This document shows, one piece after another, positions 41,395 through 43,435 of a DNA stretch of 43,435 bases. Each line of letters starts with the position of its first letter. Positions within the stretch are counted from its first letter, which is position 1. The notes under the pieces were generated by a model. That model saw only the letters and a list, made by a program, of their open reading frames with translations, ran no database searches and was not told the origin of the DNA. The stretch lies in the NCBI GenBank assembly GCA_017620015.1, contig JAFZRE010000016.1, positions 1 through 43,435 of the forward strand. Reading direction: 5' to 3'. Source of the DNA: Bacteroidales bacterium (GTDB lineage: Bacteria; Bacteroidota; Bacteroidia; Bacteroidales; ML635J-15). The position numbers and the translations under genes are program-made.

Positions 41395-43435
41395 TTAATT
41401 ATCCCTTACACACCTGATTTTAAATCCATAACAAGGATATGTATCTACATCCACAACGGAAATATTGGGAGAATTGTTTTGGATTATTAATAGAGAGCCT
41501 CTTATCACATATATTGCTTTTTCCCCTCTTTCAAAAGGTTGTCCATAATAAATTTTTTCAACTCCTCCCAAATATGCCCTTCCAGCAGGGTTAAGTCCGA
41601 GACCACTAAAATTGTTCTCCGACTGGTTATATCCTGGGGAGCACTCAACATCAGATGCTGTCCAACCAGTGTCTGAAACCAATGCTTTGGCGACACTCAC
41701 AGAACCATCGCAGGTGTATCCTTCCCTTATTCTCATATAATTTATAAGTGTATCCCATTCATTTATAGCTGGCAAATGCCATCCTGATGGGCAATAGCCA
41801 TAATTATTGCCCCAAGCAAACCAATCATCATAATATCCATTGTTACTATAATTACCACAAAACCCGGCGCCTTGTCCAGATGAAGCATTGTTTCCATTTG
41901 TATAATGAGTCGTTAACAAATCCTCGGCAAACCATGTCTGGCAACCAAACTGTATTGTTCGATATGTTCTATCATCGCGCTCATCGTAGAATGTGCCTTC
42001 AAGACCATCTTCTCCTGTAATTGTCAAATGTAACATCACAGTGCTATCGCAGCCACAAGAACTTTGCAGTGTTCGCTGGTAGTCACCACTTTCTGTAAAA
42101 TATTCGCCGTTGGACATCTGGTAGTAGGAACATTCACTGGCAGTAACTTCATGTACGGCATTGTCTGGGTGACCAATAGTGAGATTCAGATGCACAACCG
42201 AATCGCAGCCGTACTGATTTGTATATGTTAAAGTAGCGGTATTATTGCTTTCTGTGTAGGTGTTGCCGTCAATCCAAGTGTAAGATTCACAGGCACGGTG
42301 GGTGTCAACCACATCATCGCTTTTAAAGAACAGACGTAAATTGATAGTGCTGTCGCAGCCGTATGAATTTGTGTAGGTATATGAGTCAGAAATACCTGAC
42401 GACCATTGACCCAAATCATCAATAGTGTAGGTTCTTCCGTTTATCCAAGAGTAACTTTCGTTGTTGCAGATGTATATGGTGTCGTATATATAGTTTCCGA
42501 GTTTCGTAAAGTGCAATGTCACAACGCTGTCGCAACCGTTTGCAGCAGTAAATGTCCTTGTGTAGTCGCCTGTTGTGGAATAAGCCGTGGCATGTCCATA
42601 ACCCCAAACCCAAATGTATTCCTCGCAGTCAGAAGCATATAATTCATACTCTACGCGTGTTATTGTCAAGTTAAGGCGAACAACCGAATCGCAACCGTTT
42701 TCTGCAATATATGTATAGGTTGCCTCGCTGTTGCTTTCGGTGTAGGTATTGCCGTCAATCCATACAAACGAATCGCACTCCTCTCTTGTGTCTATTGTTT
42801 CGGTTGAATGGTTCACGTGGAAGTTTACAATTATTGTGCTGTCGCAACCGTAAGTGTTTGGGAATGTTGTAGAGAATGTTCTGTCATCGTTATATGTCTG
42901 CCCTTCCCACTCGTAGCTGTCGCAGACGGTAGAGTCAATCTCGTGAGTTTCATTTCTTATGTGGAGATGCAGATATACAATAGAGTCGCAACCATGAACT
43001 GTTTGTAGATAAAATGTGTATGTCCCCGTTTCCGTAAGTATAGTATCATTATATTCATAGCTGCCGCATGCATCTATTCTCGGTTGTGTGTAATATATTG
43101 GATAAATTGTAAGGTCGAGTCTCACAACAGAATCACACCCCATACTATTCCTAAACGTGTATGTTGCAGTATTGTTGCTTTCCACATATCTGTTGTTGTC
43201 TATCCATGTGTATCCTCCGCAGGCTGTTATTTCGTCAACAGTAACACCCGACCTAAGATTGAACCGCAACTGGCATTCGGTATCGGAACCTTCCGTTATT
43301 GTTGTCGTATAAAGTTCGCTTTCGTATATGGAATCGCAATATGTCGTGTAGCCGATACATTCCAGAGCATCGCCTATTGTAAGGTCGTAGTCCCCATCGC
43401 GCAACGATTTTCCCTCCACCTGTCCGAGATAGGAA
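41395..43435 (-). CDS. Repeat-rich FISUMP-domain surface protein, 5' end cut off by the window
   Basis: The frame stays open through the right edge (a GTG at 43419 is not a convincing start), so the N-terminus is missing. At least 679 residues are visible. Eight tandem repeats of about 55-60 residues each end in GCDSxVxLxLTI (for example ENGCDSVVRLNLTI and QYGCDSVVHLNLTI) after a CDSYxWxGxxYTES-type strand. A C-terminal FISUMP / Fibrobacter-type domain follows, with WFAEDLLTTHYTNG, YGYCPSGWHLPAINEWDTL and a final GFKIRCVRDN. Paired cysteines in each repeat may form disulfides. It is an exported adhesin-like or surface protein by analogy. No T9SS tail is seen. Confidence 0.85.
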   Translation of the reverse strand, partial: SYLGQVEGKSLRDGDYDLTIGDALECIGYTTYCDSIYESELYTTTITEGSDTECQLRFNLRSGVTVDEITACGGYTWIDNNRYVESNNTATYTFRNSMGCDSVVRLDLTIYPIYYTQPRIDACGSYEYNDTILTETGTYTFYLQTVHGCDSIVYLHLHIRNETHEIDSTVCDSYEWEGQTYNDDRTFSTTFPNTYGCDSTIIVNFHVNHSTETIDTREECDSFVWIDGNTYTESNSEATYTYIAENGCDSVVRLNLTITRVEYELYASDCEEYIWVWGYGHATAYSTTGDYTRTFTAANGCDSVVTLHFTKLGNYIYDTIYICNNESYSWINGRTYTIDDLGQWSSGISDSYTYTNSYGCDSTINLRLFFKSDDVVDTHRACESYTWIDGNTYTESNNTATLTYTNQYGCDSVVHLNLTIGHPDNAVHEVTASECSYYQMSNGEYFTESGDYQRTLQSSCGCDSTVMLHLTITGEDGLEGTFYDERDDRTYRTIQFGCQTWFAEDLLTTHYTNGNNASSGQGAGFCGNYSNNGYYDDWFAWGNNYGYCPSGWHLPAINEWDTLINYMRIREGYTCDGSVSVAKALVSDTGWTASDVECSPGYNQSENNFSGLGLNPAGRAYLGGVEKIYYGQPFERGEKAIYVIRGSLLIIQNNSPNISVVDVDTYPCYGFKIRCVRDN

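Noticed and set aside
1..43435. CRISPR arrays, tRNA or rRNA genes
   Set aside because: No regularly spaced repeat arrays and no cloverleaf or rRNA-like sequence were noticed when reading the gaps; a tRNA or CRISPR scan would be needed to confirm.

Overview
The window looks like chromosome from an uncultured member of the Bacteroidota, most likely Bacteroidales. Evidence: promoters of the TAnnTTTG (-7) type stand close upstream of many genes; the protein set includes a type IX secretion (T9SS) sorting tail, a BspA-like leucine-rich protein, a FISUMP-domain repeat protein and a DksA-like protein with half a zinc finger; and the F-type ATP synthase a subunit has the long N-terminal extension usual in this phylum. 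No rRNA, tRNA or CRISPR array was seen.

Layout. 1-2.7 kb: a terminator, a perfect 42-bp palindrome, a DksA/TraR protein, a lipoprotein, ribH and a membrane-anchored TPR protein. 2.7-7.9 kb: ATP synthase genes atpB-E-F-H-A-G on the minus strand, with atpD/atpC absent. 8-12.2 kb: a small winged-helix regulator with a likely operator in its own leader, two secreted proteins, and an AAA ATPase gene bracketed by two copies of one 27-bp palindrome. 12.3-20.8 kb: housekeeping genes (kbl, an RND/MMPL exporter plus sugar-nucleotide epimerase operon, LMW-PTP, a secreted endonuclease-like protein, yifB/comM) separated by dispersed intergenic repeats.

21-29.3 kb is a minus-strand accessory island: a BspA-like LRR protein, an overlapping NADAR/ADP-ribosyltransferase pair (a probable toxin-antitoxin type unit), two HExxH metallopeptidases, a two-helix membrane protein, a very acidic protein, a WG-repeat protein and two tandem small paralogues. 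30.5-33.4 kb is a complete IS1595-family element with 25-bp perfect terminal inverted repeats and a perfect 8-bp target duplication. It carries three passenger genes, one of them GIY-YIG-like, and sits in the U-tract of the terminator of the next operon.

The most striking signal links the last two regions. A palindrome, CTGCTAGTAGCAG (one copy varies by one base), lies at exactly the same distance (28 bases from core edge to -7 box edge) upstream of three promoters: those of the two island operons and that of the transposase gene inside the mobile element. This suggests one regulator controls all three.

33.4-37.9 kb: a two-gene operon for a secreted MORN-repeat metacaspase and a secreted papain-like protease with a DUF4384-like tail. 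38-40.6 kb: a tightly packed four-gene operon (YiiX-like lipoprotein, MmcQ/YjbR, acyltransferase 3, TIGR04076). 40.8-41.4 kb: a RAYT transposase with a REP-like palindrome just downstream and another inside its own coding sequence. The window ends in a partial gene for a repeat-rich FISUMP-domain surface protein.
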